The notes under the pieces were generated by a model. The model ran no database searches, was not told the DNA's origin, and saw only the letters and a list, made by a program, of their open reading frames with translations. Both the position numbers and the translations under genes were made by a program. From assembly GCA_950295325.1 (NCBI GenBank), contig OX485808.1, positions 25,380,527 through 25,444,526 on the forward strand: a stretch of DNA of 64,000 bases. Direction: 5' to 3'. The first letter of the stretch is position 1. Every line of letters starts with the position of its first letter. The stretch is from Polytrichum commune (lineage: Eukaryota > Streptophyta > Polytrichopsida > Polytrichales > Polytrichaceae). Positions 11,046 to 46,372 of this stretch are shown piece after piece.

Positions 11046-11079
11046 TGGAGGGAGGGAGGGAGGGAGGGAGGGAGGGAGT
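11046..11079 (+). repeat. GGAG tetranucleotide microsatellite
   Basis: About eight consecutive GGAG units form an uninterrupted array. Runs of three G at regular spacing could fold as a G-quadruplex on the plus strand. Confidence 0.95.
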
Positions 11080-11749
11080 ACTGAGGTTTAGTGAATTAGC
11101 AGCTACCTCAACTTTTCGGCACATTGATTTCTGCATGAGTTTGCACATGTACGTGTCTTGCTCCTCAAGCCTACCGCGTGTGGACATACAGTATATTCTC
11201 GTAATCTTGTAGCTAGGGACAGCCAGCCAAAGCATATATAGGATTTCATGAATCTCATGCCAAAATGGATTTTCTGGCAAACTTTTGGAAGGCAGCTTCA
11301 ATGCTATGTTCAAACGATTACTAACAAGTTTAATAAGTACATGATAGAGTACCTTGCGCCCAACAACTCAACTATCTGGGTCCAATAACTATATTCTTAC
11401 GTGAGTTGCCTACCCCGTAATAACAATGCAAGTGTATAGTGAGTTTTACAACTTTACATGCAAGTTGGTAGAAATATGGGGCATAGGACGACTAAAGTGT
11501 GCAAACAATGTAATTTCTACCCAGAGGGGGGTTGCAACTCTAGAGTCACATCCTCCAAGGAATGAACATCCCAATTTATTCATATCTTCAGTCATGGTGT
11601 ATACAGTAATCGTACCAAATGTCAATAGATTTTCCATCGTCAATCTTGACCTTCACCAGTTGTCTTAAGATTGTTACAACATATTTTATTATGTATTATT
11701 AAGTAACCATGGAGCCATGTATGTAATATCGCATAACTCCAATGGTATT

Positions 11750-12860
11750 TGTAAAAAAATCCCATTTTTCAACCCCCAAACTTGGCAGCGATGGTCAATG
11801 TCGCAACCCTTGCTAGTCCCCTTAAAAATCTTGCCAATTTTCCTTTCTAGCAAAGGTTACGAGCGCTAACCCTTCGCATACCGCGATGCTAATGATTAGC
11901 TCCTCCTACCCCGGACCTTATAGTTCATAGAAGGGGAACCAACCCTCCTACTTTGCTTTCGGGACTCGCCCCCTTAATCGGTAACCAATCCTTAGATGTG
12001 GACTTCCATCCATGGAAGTACCATCTTATTTTGATCATCGCATTGCCGGAGCAACACTACAACAACCCAAAGCATACAAGGCAACTATGGCCTCACATTG
12101 GGCCAATGCCCATGGAGGCCGTGCCGTTCGGCCTCGGGTGGGTGAGGCCACACCACCTCACCCATATAAGCCTCTAGGACTCTACGCAGGGCCCCTACCC
12201 CACCGTCAACCAACCTCTTGTCTCTCCACCAAGAGTTGGGGCCAAGTAGACATTTTCCCTTAGCCGCTGGGCCTAGAAGCCCCCAGCAGCTTCAGACCAT
12301 CATAACTTCCTTGTATGATGTCAGATGCTAACAAGCAACCGCTCCATCTTCATGTACGCTTCATGTACATGCCGATGGACTCCTCACTTGTCCTATTCGG
12401 GCAAGTATTGAGGAAGTTATGCCTCTTCAAACCTTGGCAGTCCCGGGAATCACTCCCAGGCACTGTTGTACCAGGGCGCTGTCCCGGGACAGCGCCCCAC
12501 TCAAATGGCCATAACTCCTAGCTCACACCTCCGATTGAGGTGTTCTTGAGCATTATGGAATCACCACGCCATAAGCTACTCATAGCTCATGGCCTAACCC
12601 TCGTGCCTCCTAGTCTTTGTGGGTGGGAGGCGTTCCCAACACCCGGGGCCCTCACCCACACTAGGATCACTTGGGCCCTTTCACCAACGGCGCCACAAGT
12701 CCTGGGTGTCACTCCGGGGTCCCCCTTGTGCCCATGGTGTTTTGGGCACTCCTCATGGAGAGGTGCGCGACACTCAAGCCATGAAACCAATAATCGCAAA
12801 CTCATGGTATCCTTGCTTAGGTAGTGTTGCTTAACGCTACTTGGAAAAAGGCTCTTCCTC
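11750..12860. other. GC-richer non-coding island of unknown origin
   Basis: This stretch is visibly richer in G and C than its AT-rich surroundings, with CCATGG/GGGCCC-type blocks and a 24-bp perfect palindrome at 12474-12497. Several frames stay open for 70-95 codons on both strands at once, which reflects composition rather than coding. It may be a fragment of a retroelement LTR or leader, but I found no polymerase or gag motif. Confidence 0.35.
12474..12497. repeat. 24-bp perfect palindrome
   Basis: The half-site GGGCGCTGTCCC is followed directly by its reverse complement, giving a spacer-less perfect palindrome with 17 G or C among the 24 bases plus a CCCGGG centre. Confidence 0.95.
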
Positions 12861-12943
12861 GACACTTTGTTCTTTCATCATAACTAAAGTTATATCAATG
12901 TTTTGAAGCACACGGGATGTAAACAAAAACGAATATGCAACTT

Positions 12944-12984
12944 ACCAAATATGAATGACCAAATATGAATGACCAAATATGAAT
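12944..12984 (+). repeat. 14-bp tandem repeat, about 2.9 copies
   Basis: The unit ACCAAATATGAATG occurs three times in a row, the last copy lacking its final base. No gene is associated. Confidence 0.9.
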
Positions 12985-13499
12985 ATACAAATTCGCACTT
13001 TTTTAGCATTTGAGTATGCGATTACAAAGCGGAATGCTTAACCTTCAATAGTTTGTGAGAGTGGTGGTCTGAAAATGATTCATCGGGTGTGTGGGATGGA
13101 TGGGATGAGGTTTGTTTTGGGAAAAAAATGTACAAATCCAAACAATTCAACTCAAATCATTTAATATTTAGCATCCCATATGAAAAACTGCTATATGCAA
13201 TTGTAAAGCCTTGGCATCAAATTCACGTTTAGCTAGCTAAACATGAGTTTGAGAGCTTATGCATACATTCACCTAAGTTTTCTTAATGCTTAAACTACCA
13301 TACTCTAAGAGTAGTGTGTGGCTATTAAAAACTGTCTTTTTAGCTTCTCTTACTAGGATGGATGGACCAAGCTACTCTTGCATATGCTAATCTTGGATGT
13401 AGGACGGTAGGTCCCATGGACGTACCCTATCTTAGATCCTAAAAAATTCTTTAAAAAAATGGGATAGCAAAAGGAGGTTTCAACACACGATGACCTAAT

Positions 13500-13610
13500 G
13501 TGCTCTCAATAAAAAAATTCTCAAAGAAGGATCAAATCACGGTTTCGTCCTTCTTTGAGGAACTTTCCGGATGATTCTAATGTGGAGTGAGATGTTGGCT
13601 TCTACATAAT
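13500..13610 (+). repeat. hairpin-bearing dispersed repeat, copy 1
   Basis: CTCAAAGAAGGA (13520-13531) and TCCTTCTTTGAG (13548-13559) form a perfect 12-bp stem with a 16-nt loop. A diverged relative lies at 61568-61640 in the same orientation. It shares TTTCGTCCTTCTTTGA and the sequence on both sides, but its stem is degraded. This shows a repeat family rather than chance. Confidence 0.6.
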
Positions 13611-14224
13611 TAATTAAGTTGTTGAGCATTACACTAGAAATTGTATTGAGTGGCATATGCACTTCTTACAAATAGGTTCACAAGTATGGTCATCCCAACT
13701 TTACAATTTAGATTATCGTTTTTCCCCTTCTTATTGGGTTTAAGACATGACGAAATATCATCCTAACTCTTCTATAATGAAATGTTGGCATGAATGATTG
13801 AACTTGGGATGAAATATGAATTAGTAAGTGATGTTATTGCAATTAATGTGAAATTAATGGTACATCATTGATGTCCTCTTTTTTTTTACAAGGTATAACA
13901 AGTAGATGTTAGGTTTGCATCAGTGTTGATGACACTGCACAGGCGGCCTACAATTAGTGTTGAGCAAGTGAGACAAATAGGATTGGTGACATGGAATACA
14001 ATATGTAGGTATACAATATGTAGTGTAGGTATGATGGCAGCTTTGAGCAGTGAAATGGCCTCATGTGGGGAAGGTAGAGCATGAGAGTGGTTCCTTTGTT
14101 GAAGGAATGAAAGTGGAGACACATTAGTTGTTCATCCATTTGAGCAACCCATAAATTTTCACCGGTAAATAGTGTTACTCTCCCAAAGTTGATGACTCTC
14201 CCAGAAATCTATGACAGAACTGAT

Positions 14225-14560
14225 TACAGCACACTGATTATCTCAATTAGCGTATGTTGCTATTTGGAGTTACGCACTGCTATAATAATTTAATGGGAAT
14301 GCAATATTTTAGCAAGTCGGTGAAGTCGGTGAACATCCAAGTGATTCTAAATCCAGCCGGTTGCATGTTGACATCATCATCTTCGGGTTTAGCTTTCATT
14401 CATTTCAGGTATATTGTGCATAGATTCCTGTAAAATGATGGGTAATTCTTCTATCTCCTGAAGTCCGTCTGCAACTTCAACCGCTTATTTCTCCAACTCA
14501 AGCGGTTCATGTTCATGTGTAAGTAAGTAGTGAAGCGCGGACAGTGGTCCAAACAACCCA
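14225..14560 (+). repeat. unnamed dispersed repeat, copy A
   Basis: This segment aligns in the same orientation with 16700-17150. Shared blocks include GATTAT(C/T)(C/T)CAATTAG, GTT(A/G)CATGTTGACATC, and AACTTCAACC(G/A)(G/C)TTATTTCTC followed by CAA(C/G)CGGTTCAT. Overall similarity is moderate and copy B has extra internal sequence. No coding capacity is visible. Confidence 0.6.
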
Positions 14561-14630
14561 TGGAACGTCCATGCGTGAGTAATAATTGAAGTGCCTGTGT
14601 ACTCACTCCTGAGGAGGAAGGGAAGACGCT

Positions 14631-14803
14631 AGTGCAGTGCAGTGCAGTGCAGCTGGGAACACGACCGACACACTACTTTACTTGGCATAATCAGTTTACT
14701 TGTATGAAGTAACAAGTTCAGGCGAAGAAAGTGTAGTAGTGTATGTGTTTACAGACAATTACCCCGCATACGAGCTCAGCTCTGCATTGCATTGCATTGC
14801 ATT
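14631..14803 (+). repeat. two pentanucleotide microsatellites (AGTGC)n and (TGCAT)n
   Basis: AGTGC is repeated about 4.4 times at 14631-14652. About 130 bp further on, TGCAT is repeated four times at 14783-14803. Both are short and perfect, and no gene is seen around them. Confidence 0.9.
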
Positions 14804-15303
14804 TCCATTCCACTGTAAGGAAGTAAGTAGCGACTCCGAGCCAGAGAGCAAGACGTGAGGCGTCTAAGGTACAGGCTGCTTAAACCAACACTTTAAGCCA
14901 TTGCGGGTACATGTGGCCATATTACGGGGGGAAAAATAGTGCATCGTATTAGCATTTCAACCCAAAATAGCCTCAAAGAAACAAAGAATATTTTCAGTGG
15001 AAGTATAATATTTTATGAATTGTCAAAGTCAAAACTAGTAGCTTCCAAATTCCACTACCTAGGCCGGGCGAGTAAAGTGAGTGAGGAACCCGAGGACAAG
15101 CTCATTTATTATATAATCTCAACCTTTACCAAATACATATTGGGCCTACCTTATACCGGGAACCGAGCTTATACTCTCATTGAGCCCCACCATGCAAGGC
15201 CTTAAACCAACCCAAGTCTAATCATGAGCCGAGCCTAGTGGATGCGTGCCAACATCCCAGCCTAGCGAGTCTACCAACCGGGACCTACACTTCAACCATT
15301 ATA

Positions 15304-16269
15304 CAGTCAAGACTCTATAAATGTTACATGTTGGGAGTAGCAAAAAAAACATCTATAGAATTATAACAAGTTACACTTATAGAATTCATACATATGATTA
15401 ATAACATTTATAGAAATAACACTTCAAATTTCCGAAAATGAAGAACATAACGTTTCATAAAAAATTAAAAAAAAGTACAAATGATAATACATAATTCAAC
15501 TAAATTAATTGAAAGAAATAATTTATATAGTAGTAACTTGATGAGGTTTTCCCAACTACACTAACCGAAAGAAAGAGTCTATAGTAATATGACAAGAAGC
15601 TTCCAAATGATGAGATGAAACTTCCTTCTAGAGTCCTTGAATGCTCCTGATGTGTGATAGGGCATCATTTGGTCATTGTTCAAAGTTTTTCTTCAAAGTC
15701 TCTAGAGAACGCTCAACAACACTAAATCCTACAACTTCTTCTACCACATCAACCATAACCTCATCAACATCAATTTCTTGATGTTCGGAGGAATACATAT
15801 CCAATAACTCCTCGTCAGTAGGTTCGTAGGGGTTGTTTAAATCAAACTCCATCTCATAATTGAGGTATTCATCACGTCACCCACCTCACTATCAGATGAC
15901 AACAACGTCAGTTGATGAAGTAGAGTAGCAACTTCATCAACCTTTACCAAGCGCATAGCTTCCTCTATCTCCCTCTCAATAGAGATCAAAAGAACACTTG
16001 TGTGCCTCCAACAATTTTGAATTGTTCACAAAGAATATGGGATAAATGTGATTACATGTTTAAAATGTATGCTCTCATATATTATTACCTTGATTAACTC
16101 AAAATTAACACTTATAGAGGTGCAATTAGCAAAGGAGTAGAGCATTTTATAACATTTAACACATAACACTCACTAGTCTTACCAATTGTGTTTTGTAGGG
16201 GAATAACATTTTCTTAACATATATGAAATTATAGTGCTTATAGGGGTAACACTTATAGAGTCTTGACTG
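15304..16269 (-). mobile_element. pogo/Emigrant-like DNA transposon relic with TA target duplication
   Basis: The ends carry a 24-bp inverted repeat with a single mismatch. It starts CAGTCAAGACTCTATAAATG at 15304, and the right end at 16269 reads CAGTCAAGACTCTATAAGTG in reverse complement. Both ends are flanked by TA (15302-15303 and 16270-16271). The form CAGT...CTCTATAA plus a TA duplication is typical of plant pogo-type elements (Emigrant, Lemi1). Copies of ACTTATAGA recur inside both ends. On the minus strand around 15970-15630 an acidic, broken frame (YEPTDEELLDMY, then VDEVMVDVVEEVV) resembles the tail after the DDE domain of Tigger/pogo transposases. The DNA-binding and DDE domains are missing, so this is an internally deleted copy. 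Confidence 0.82.
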
Positions 16270-16699
16270 TACCTACATGACATATCCCAACCCCCTTTGT
16301 ATCATAAACCAACCCCCTTGGCAACAACCTTGACCTTGGGTTACAACCTGCGTTTTCACCATTGGTTACCATTAGTACAAAATATGGTTAACTTATTACA
16401 AATGATAATCGCAACTACCCATTTAGATTCACAATGGGTTTAGACTTTCATTAAGGTAGATGGGTCTAAAATAGTTATTTTCTAAAAGCCACTTTTTATT
16501 CTAATTGCCTAAGATGAAATTATAAAAAGTCACTACATCCTTTTGGTCACCACTTTTACAATTAGCCATTTTGGGTCCACACAAGAATCATTCTACTCAT
16601 TGTACTCCTTTTGTGATCATTCATTGCTTTTTGATTTCCTATCTTAGAAAGAATTTCATCCGTAACATGTGATTAACATCCACAACACAACTTAGGATA

Positions 16700-17150
16700 C
16701 TAGATTGATTATCCCAATTAGTGCGTGTTACTATTCAAAGTTATTGCACTACGTAATACAAATAGTAACATGCACCGAGTTGGATATTCAATGTAGGAAA
16801 TCTATTTAGCTTGGCCCATTCGCCCATGGCAAGTAAGTAGGTAAGTGAGATGTGGTTATTAAGTAGTCTCACACATGGATAACCTGAGGTTGGGTCCAAA
16901 ACCAGTGATCGGGGAGATTTTGGGGCATAATTGGCTGAGATCCTAGTGTTTGCTTGCTAGTCCAACTGGTTACATGTTGACATCCTCTGGTTTACCTTTA
17001 TTAAATTGGGGTATATTCTATAAATTCCTTGAAAACGATCAATAACTTTCCTACAGTTTTGAACTTCAACCAGTTATTTCTCAAACTCAACCGGTTCATT
17101 TGTAACTAACTGCCAGTTCTCCCCAATCATTGTCCAAAACACCCCTTAGT
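16700..17150 (+). repeat. unnamed dispersed repeat, copy B
   Basis: This is the second, longer copy of the repeat at 14225-14560, in direct orientation. The pogo-like element lies between the two copies. The two could be the decayed LTRs of one small element or independent insertions of one family; the sequence alone does not decide. Confidence 0.55.
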
Positions 17151-17493
17151 GGACCTTACTTTTGGAATCAAGATGAACCCTAGCTTGAAGATTGGTTCTA
17201 AAATAGGAGTATTTCCTTAAGTAAGGACTGTCAAGATTTGGCAGGATAGTGTTGCCACATTTAGTGCCACTTCATTTCTTTATACCCTGGGCCTGAACCT
17301 GGACCTTATTGTAAGCTCCTTGGATCCAAAATTTTGCTATCGACCAATTGGATTGCTTGAATGTGAAGTTTCTTTGGCCTTGGACCCTAATGTGAATCCA
17401 CCCTCAGTATGTATTTCACCAGTTGTATTATAAATACAAATTAAGATCTACAATGAAGAAAAACAACGTTTTTTGTTTTTTGTGAGGGTTTGA

Positions 17494-17510
17494 GGGGGGG
17501 GGGGGGGGGG
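17494..17510 (+). repeat. 17-bp homopolymer G run
   Basis: Seventeen consecutive G residues are followed by AGGG. It is non-coding and could also be of inexact length because of sequencing. Confidence 0.9.
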
Positions 17511-19473
17511 AGGGTTGTAAGCTACAAACTAAAAATGATCTAGAAATGATCAATGAACTTGAATCCTAATATAGGGGCATACAAAATGATTGGTCCCAAG
17601 TGTGCACCAAGTGCTCCATTTGAGGCAAGAGTTACATCTTTGATCCTTGGAATAACACCATATTATGTCCACCATCGTGCCTCCAAAAGTAGTGGTCTGT
17701 TCCAGACAATTAAACACAAAGGTGTACTGAACTTTTTTGAGTACTCTCATCCTGTTACATACATTTCCCAATCAACAAAATGCAACCAACATATGCAATT
17801 GAAATGGTATAATAAAACAAACCAAGCATGGCTCCTTGTGAGACTTAAAAAGACTGACAGAAGACGCCTTCTGCACTCGTGGTAGAGGAGATCACGAGGC
17901 AAGCGACAGTCATTTACAAATAAGATTTTACCATTGTTCAAAGGTTTCCTAGAAAAATAAAGTTTTCTCAATGTGACACAGCAGGCAACAGCTACAACAT
18001 AATGGATAATGAATCTGTACATACAAGTTTATCCTATGGACAGGCTACTGAATGTGGACATGAGCTCCCAAAAGCCTTGCCTTCCCTTGCTAACTATGGA
18101 AGTGATCACAACCTCAGTGCTTACACAAAGAGATGGACCTTATTCAAAGCTCTCCACATTTTGATTTCTCTTTCCTTTGCTGCACTCTTGACCTGAGCAC
18201 AACAAAACTCAAATAGTCAGCAGGATGTAGAAGAATTTTAGCGTCTTCATCTCATAAACAAAATCCTTATAACAAACAAAGCATGTCAAAACACAAGGGC
18301 CATGCCCACACCTCAGAGTTCTGTCCTCCTATGGCGTGAAGAACCCAAATGTGTATCTTATGTAGATGTGTAAAACATTTGTCTATAAGATGTGTCTATA
18401 CAGATTTTGTCAGGCTCCAATGTTTCCTGTGTAAGAGAAGGTGCAAAAAAGTACAGGGAAATTATGTAAATATGCTTATATTATGTCCAAGCTATGAGCA
18501 ACTACAGTAAAGATCACTTTGTAATGGTTAGTGATAGCCCTTGAAGTTGTCTAGGCTCAAGTGAAAGACTAGCCTATGCGTCACGGTAGGACCAACTAGT
18601 AAGTTCCCAATAAAATGGAACTCGATATGTTATGGCTAGTATTAGCCTTGCTCAAGGTACAAACAACTATGGTAGTAAGTTCACCATGCTGTGAGTCCTA
18701 CTAAGCCCAGCCTAAGCACACTTAACATGTTTGTCACCCTATGAAGCAGAGGGTGATGTGGGCAAGTCACACTTATATACCATTCAAACCCAACCTCTCA
18801 TATCCATTGCAACCGTTCACAAATTATTTATTGACCAATAAATATCAAATATTGACCTTTCACATCTTCTATACCTACATAACACAAATGTATTAGTCCT
18901 AATTTGTACACACATAAACAATTACATGTCATGAACGAATACATTTCCATATCTCCATGACTAAAAAATTCTTCCCAAAATCCTTCTCTTAGATAATCAT
19001 AATTTGATTTCATCGTCTATGGAATGACACGGAGATTTGAAGAAACATAATCACAATATTATTTCAATTGAGACCATGCTCCAAAAACCTCGAAGGTATC
19101 ATCTGGTACTGTCAATTGTGCTTTACCAAGGTTCAGATTTCATTTAGTTAGCTAAATGTAAGATAAAAGCATGAACATCAGATGATGATATTTACACGAG
19201 TTTGATTCTATGAATACCAAACATCTTTCTAGGTAAGAGGTTTGGGCAGACACAACTAATTCATATCACTACCGAACCACTCACATTCAGGTTACTGCAA
19301 CATATCACCAAATGAAATTGCACATCAAAGAATACCACCATAAGCAACCCACCTGTTCCCTATGTCCGTGAAACTCTTCCAATTGGATGTCAGAAGAGAC
19401 CTGACCTGCAATACTTCAATATCCCTTCCAGTATCGCAAATCCGCAAACACTTGATAATAATTAAAAGAGGAG
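17511..19473. other. downstream flank of the BEACH gene
   Basis: This region should contain the 3' UTR of the minus-strand BEACH gene. The only coding-like segment I noticed is 18121-18192 minus, treated separately. The other short frames on both strands carry no motif. Confidence 0.5.
18121..18192 (-). other. candidate alternative last exon of the BEACH gene (tentative)
   Basis: After an acceptor (TTGTGCTCAG) at 18193, the minus strand reads 23 codons and a stop: AAKEREIKMWRALNKVHLF is the core. The charged helical wording looks coding. It could join in frame to a weak donor (AGA|GTGGGC) after 19486, replacing the last residues before the annotated stop. There is no transcript evidence here. 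It may equally be a 3' UTR segment that stays open by chance. Confidence 0.25.
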
Positions 19474-42870
<23,397 letters not shown>

Positions 42871-44600
42871 CCTCTTCTACCTGTCTCCCGCACTCAAGCT
42901 GCATACCTGCATGCAAAGGTGTTGGTTGTAATATCCATACAATGACATGAAAAAATCCCGGCAGTAGAAGTTACCAAATACCTGATGAAAAAATAGTGAC
43001 ATCATGCGAAGACGTGAAAGACTTCCATACAAGGAAGATGGCATAATAGTTCGATTGTGTGGATAGAAACCCGTAACAGTTTGCTGGAAGAAGAATACAG
43101 TAAGACACGTGTTCCAGAATCAAATGACCAAGAATAATAGAGTTCACCAGAGAAATCTTTGAGAAACTTATAGCCTCGTCCTCTCTGCCTCTGATCAATA
43201 TTTGATAGATAACATTTACGTCATTTAAACCCTTCTCATAGAGCAAGGTACTTGCTGTGACAACTGGCGCTTCTGTGAGTGGAAAAACTAGCGTTCTACG
43301 AGCACCATGGTTGAAGAAACTCATCGAAAAAGAGAGATCGATGCAGCTGGCTAACTATACACAACAAAAGTTGAGCGCAAAAACCTCCATGATATAGCAT
43401 GTATCCAATGTAAGGGACAAAGTGTAGGAATTTCAGGACTCCTGTTATATATTTGTTCAAGTAAATTCTGAAAAAGTCAAGAAAGAAGATTTCAACCAAT
43501 CCGATTGATAGTTTGTGCATTACAATAAGGAAGGGAGAGACATCACTCCAGATTGTTCTTGTATCATAAACAAGTTTCTCTCCTCTTTCTCTCCTCCTTC
43601 TTTAATCAGAGATCTATGAATACCAGCGCATACACACTGGGATGGGATGCACAATCACGTCACTAGCACAGAAAATAGCTAGTACCGCCTCCTTCAGCTG
43701 ATTAAACCTCTTACACCCAAATTGAACCTCATAGAACAGAGCAATTTAGGGCTTCCCAATACTGCAATATCCACATTATGCTCACTGCACAGGCAGATGC
43801 CCCTTTATAACATGACTCACATCAGCAAACATCAGCTCGAAATGTGCACCTGTACGCAATGATGATGACCATGCCTCATCTGCAACCTGATTTTAATATC
43901 CATCCACTAATGCACCCTAGCATCCCCTGTCTCCTCCTTGACATTTCCTGAAGAAACCATCAACATGAAAACGCCTCATTTCCCACAATCCGAGCCTACC
44001 CTGCCTCCAATTTCGGCTACCATCTTCTACATCGACTATTCAGCTTCCTCACCAATTATCTCTGCACATAATAAGGATCATGTCCACATGATAGCCATCA
44101 CGTGCGATTCACATGCTCCAATTGCGCAACTGTTCAGAATAAAACTCCAAGGCATAATCTGTGACCTGAATTCTCCCGTCCGAACCGATTATCCACGCAA
44201 TCGCATAGCTTCCGACCTTACCATTGGTTTTTTTTCTTTTACAAGCGCTTCCCGCACGATTCACGACCAATCTGGGCAAGGAGGACCGCGATCAGAAGCT
44301 GGAGAAGTGACGCAATTGAAGGAGCAAAACCAAAAAAATTAAAATTTTAAATGGCTATAAGTAAAGGGGGAGGGAGGAAGGCGGGGATCCGATCGGTAGG
44401 GAAGCAACAGTGGCGAGCAATTAGGGTTGCACAACAAGCAATGAGGAAGCCAAGGCACAATGAAGGCTCGCAAAGGCTGAAAGACGTAGGCGAGGCAATT
44501 CAAAGGAAGCCTGGGAAAGCCTGTACTCGTCAACAAAAGGAAGAAGGAGGGCATTGTGGAGGACCACGATTTCTCCAATTAGAATATTAAGGCATATGGG
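42871..44600 (-). promoter_or_regulatory. upstream region of BCHC with possible 5' UTR intron and telo-box-like motif
   Basis: Immediately upstream of the BCHC start the minus strand has an acceptor-like CTTTGCATGCAG|GTATGCAGC, so the 5' UTR is probably split. Around 44345-44580 the sequence becomes G-rich and purine-rich on the plus strand and contains TTAGGGTT (44421-44428), a telo-box core found near transcription starts of plant housekeeping genes. I therefore place the BCHC promoter tentatively near 44.3-44.6 kb. No TATA box could be assigned. Confidence 0.35.
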
Positions 44601-45700
44601 CCATAATCTTATCAATATCTTATTATTCATTAAGGGGGATTGTTAAATCCACCACATAGTTTGTTAAAACAACCATAGACACATGTCGCACTGTCATATG
44701 ACCTGTCAAAATTTGGTTTTTCATCGCACACATTAAAGAGGAACAAGATATCAACTATGTGTTAGAGCTAAAAAAAACTTCGCCAACGTGCATGACAAGC
44801 CAAAGCTTAATCAACATTTTACATATTGATTGTGCTCATTTATGCCAGTGTGTGGTCAATTTAACAGTCCCCTTCATTAAAGTTTTATTTCATATTCAAG
44901 GTCGGTTCACACATGTCCCAAGTCATAAGTCCCAAATTACTTGAGGTCAACCAAGCAATTGCATCTATTGAGAGGATGGAAGTTGGGACTTACAACCTCA
45001 CACGGGTCCCAAGTGTGATATGGATGCATGCATAGCAACACTTTTTGGAGGTGAGGTGTGTGCCTTGTGCTAAGAGTTAGGTCAAGAAAGAAAAAAATTA
45101 AAGCCAACCCTCAACACAAGTCCTACGATTTTTGCATAAAATAATCAAGATTTGACTTTCATGATTGTTAACCATGTTTTATTGGTTTCTGAAGGCTCAA
45201 AAGTTGGGGCTTTGCTTCCATGCTGGGACTTTCTAGCATGAGTGTTACATTTGACTTGAGACCCCATGTGAACCAACCTCAAGACACTTATATTGTAGTG
45301 GTATGTGGCAATAGACACTAAAAAAGACACTCGTTACAAAGAGATTGGACTATGTGCTCAAAAAGTTTATGCATCATTTTGGGTTCAATCATTTATACAA
45401 TTGGGAGGGCGTGTGTGATCACTAAAAAAGAAAGAGAATAATCACATGAAAGCTTGCACAATTGAGTTTTGCATTTCAACTCCAATCTTGAACCTTCAAA
45501 TGAGTTTCTTGTGGTTGTCTTTATCTCCTTGTTGAGGCATTTAAAAATAATCGGGCGGGTCTAGTTAGATTGAATTTTTTACCCTTGAGGCTTTTGGAAG
45601 ACGTGAAGTACCTCCAAACATGTGCTGTAAGAATCCTTGGGTGATCTGGAGAGTGTTCTCATGTTCATTTTCTTCTACACTGGTCATTTTTAATGTAAGT
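44601..45700. other. intergenic stretch, nothing recognised
   Basis: AT-rich DNA with only short frames. A possible LTR-like start (TGTTAAATCCACCACA, near 44640) has no partner that I can find. Confidence 0.4.
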
Positions 45701-45715
45701 TATGATTTTATCTTT

Positions 45716-46372
45716 TTAATATCTCCCGTACGTGTTGTATTGTTTGATTATGAGAAAAAAAGCTTGGCCATCTTCTTTGAGTTTGGATGTCATGTAGTAG
45801 CATCTTTTTTCATGGGTCTTAAAATGATCTTGTAGTCCAGCTATGTTCCTTTCTATCTTGGACATGTGAGAAATGTCATAATGCTTTGATGTGGTCATGG
45901 ATGTCTCAACGTTAGAAATGCGGGAATCAAATTCCTTCACATGAGTATGAAATGTGCAAATGGTATGCATTGATCCCGGGCTACATGACAAATCTCATTC
46001 TTTTCCCCATTAGTTTCAGATGTTGTTCTAGGGTTTGAATAATCTCTTGTAGATTGTTGACTCCACTAGAAAGTGAGGTACTGAGCTCAATGTATTTATT
46101 CTTTTTAAGTGTGTCAACCTTCTTCATATCCAAGGTTTCCAAAGCTTGTGAGTTTTGTAAGAGTCTAACATCCTAATAAAAAACTTCACTTAAAGTTGTG
46201 TGACTTGCATGTAAAGACTCGAGCTTTTGCCAAACTTTCCCAAATTTAGAGCCATTGTAAAATATCCACTTGGTGCATTGTCAATGAATGCTACATATTT
46301 TCCTTGAAGCTCATCAATGGTTGTTTGAATATCCTTATTAATGGAGAGATGTGTCAAACATATTGTGCTCCA
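45716..46372 (-). pseudogene. decayed coding sequence with coiled-coil character, family unknown
   Basis: On the minus strand several open segments follow one another with frame changes and stops. A first block contains INKDIQTTIDELQGKYVAFI. A second contains KVWQKLESLHASHTTLSEV, a stop, then LLQNSQALETLDMKKVD and LSTSLSSGVNNLQEIIQTLE, ending at another stop. A last block of about 90 codons ends at 45716. Heptad-like spacing of Leu/Ile suggests coiled coils. I do not recognise the family; a retroelement gag or accessory protein is possible. At least two stops and one frameshift make it a relic. Confidence 0.35.

Noticed and set aside
10825-11313. 162-codon minus-strand frame across the GGAG repeat
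   Set aside because: Low-complexity Ser/Leu/Pro sequence caused by the microsatellite; no domain, and codon composition looks random.
12540-12865. Three overlapping 70-95 codon frames on both strands
   Set aside because: Simultaneous openness on both strands results from GC-rich composition; no protein family is seen.
17553-17885. 110-codon plus-strand frame
   Set aside because: No recognisable motif, overlapped by equally long frames on the other strand, and downstream of a convergent gene's expected 3' UTR.
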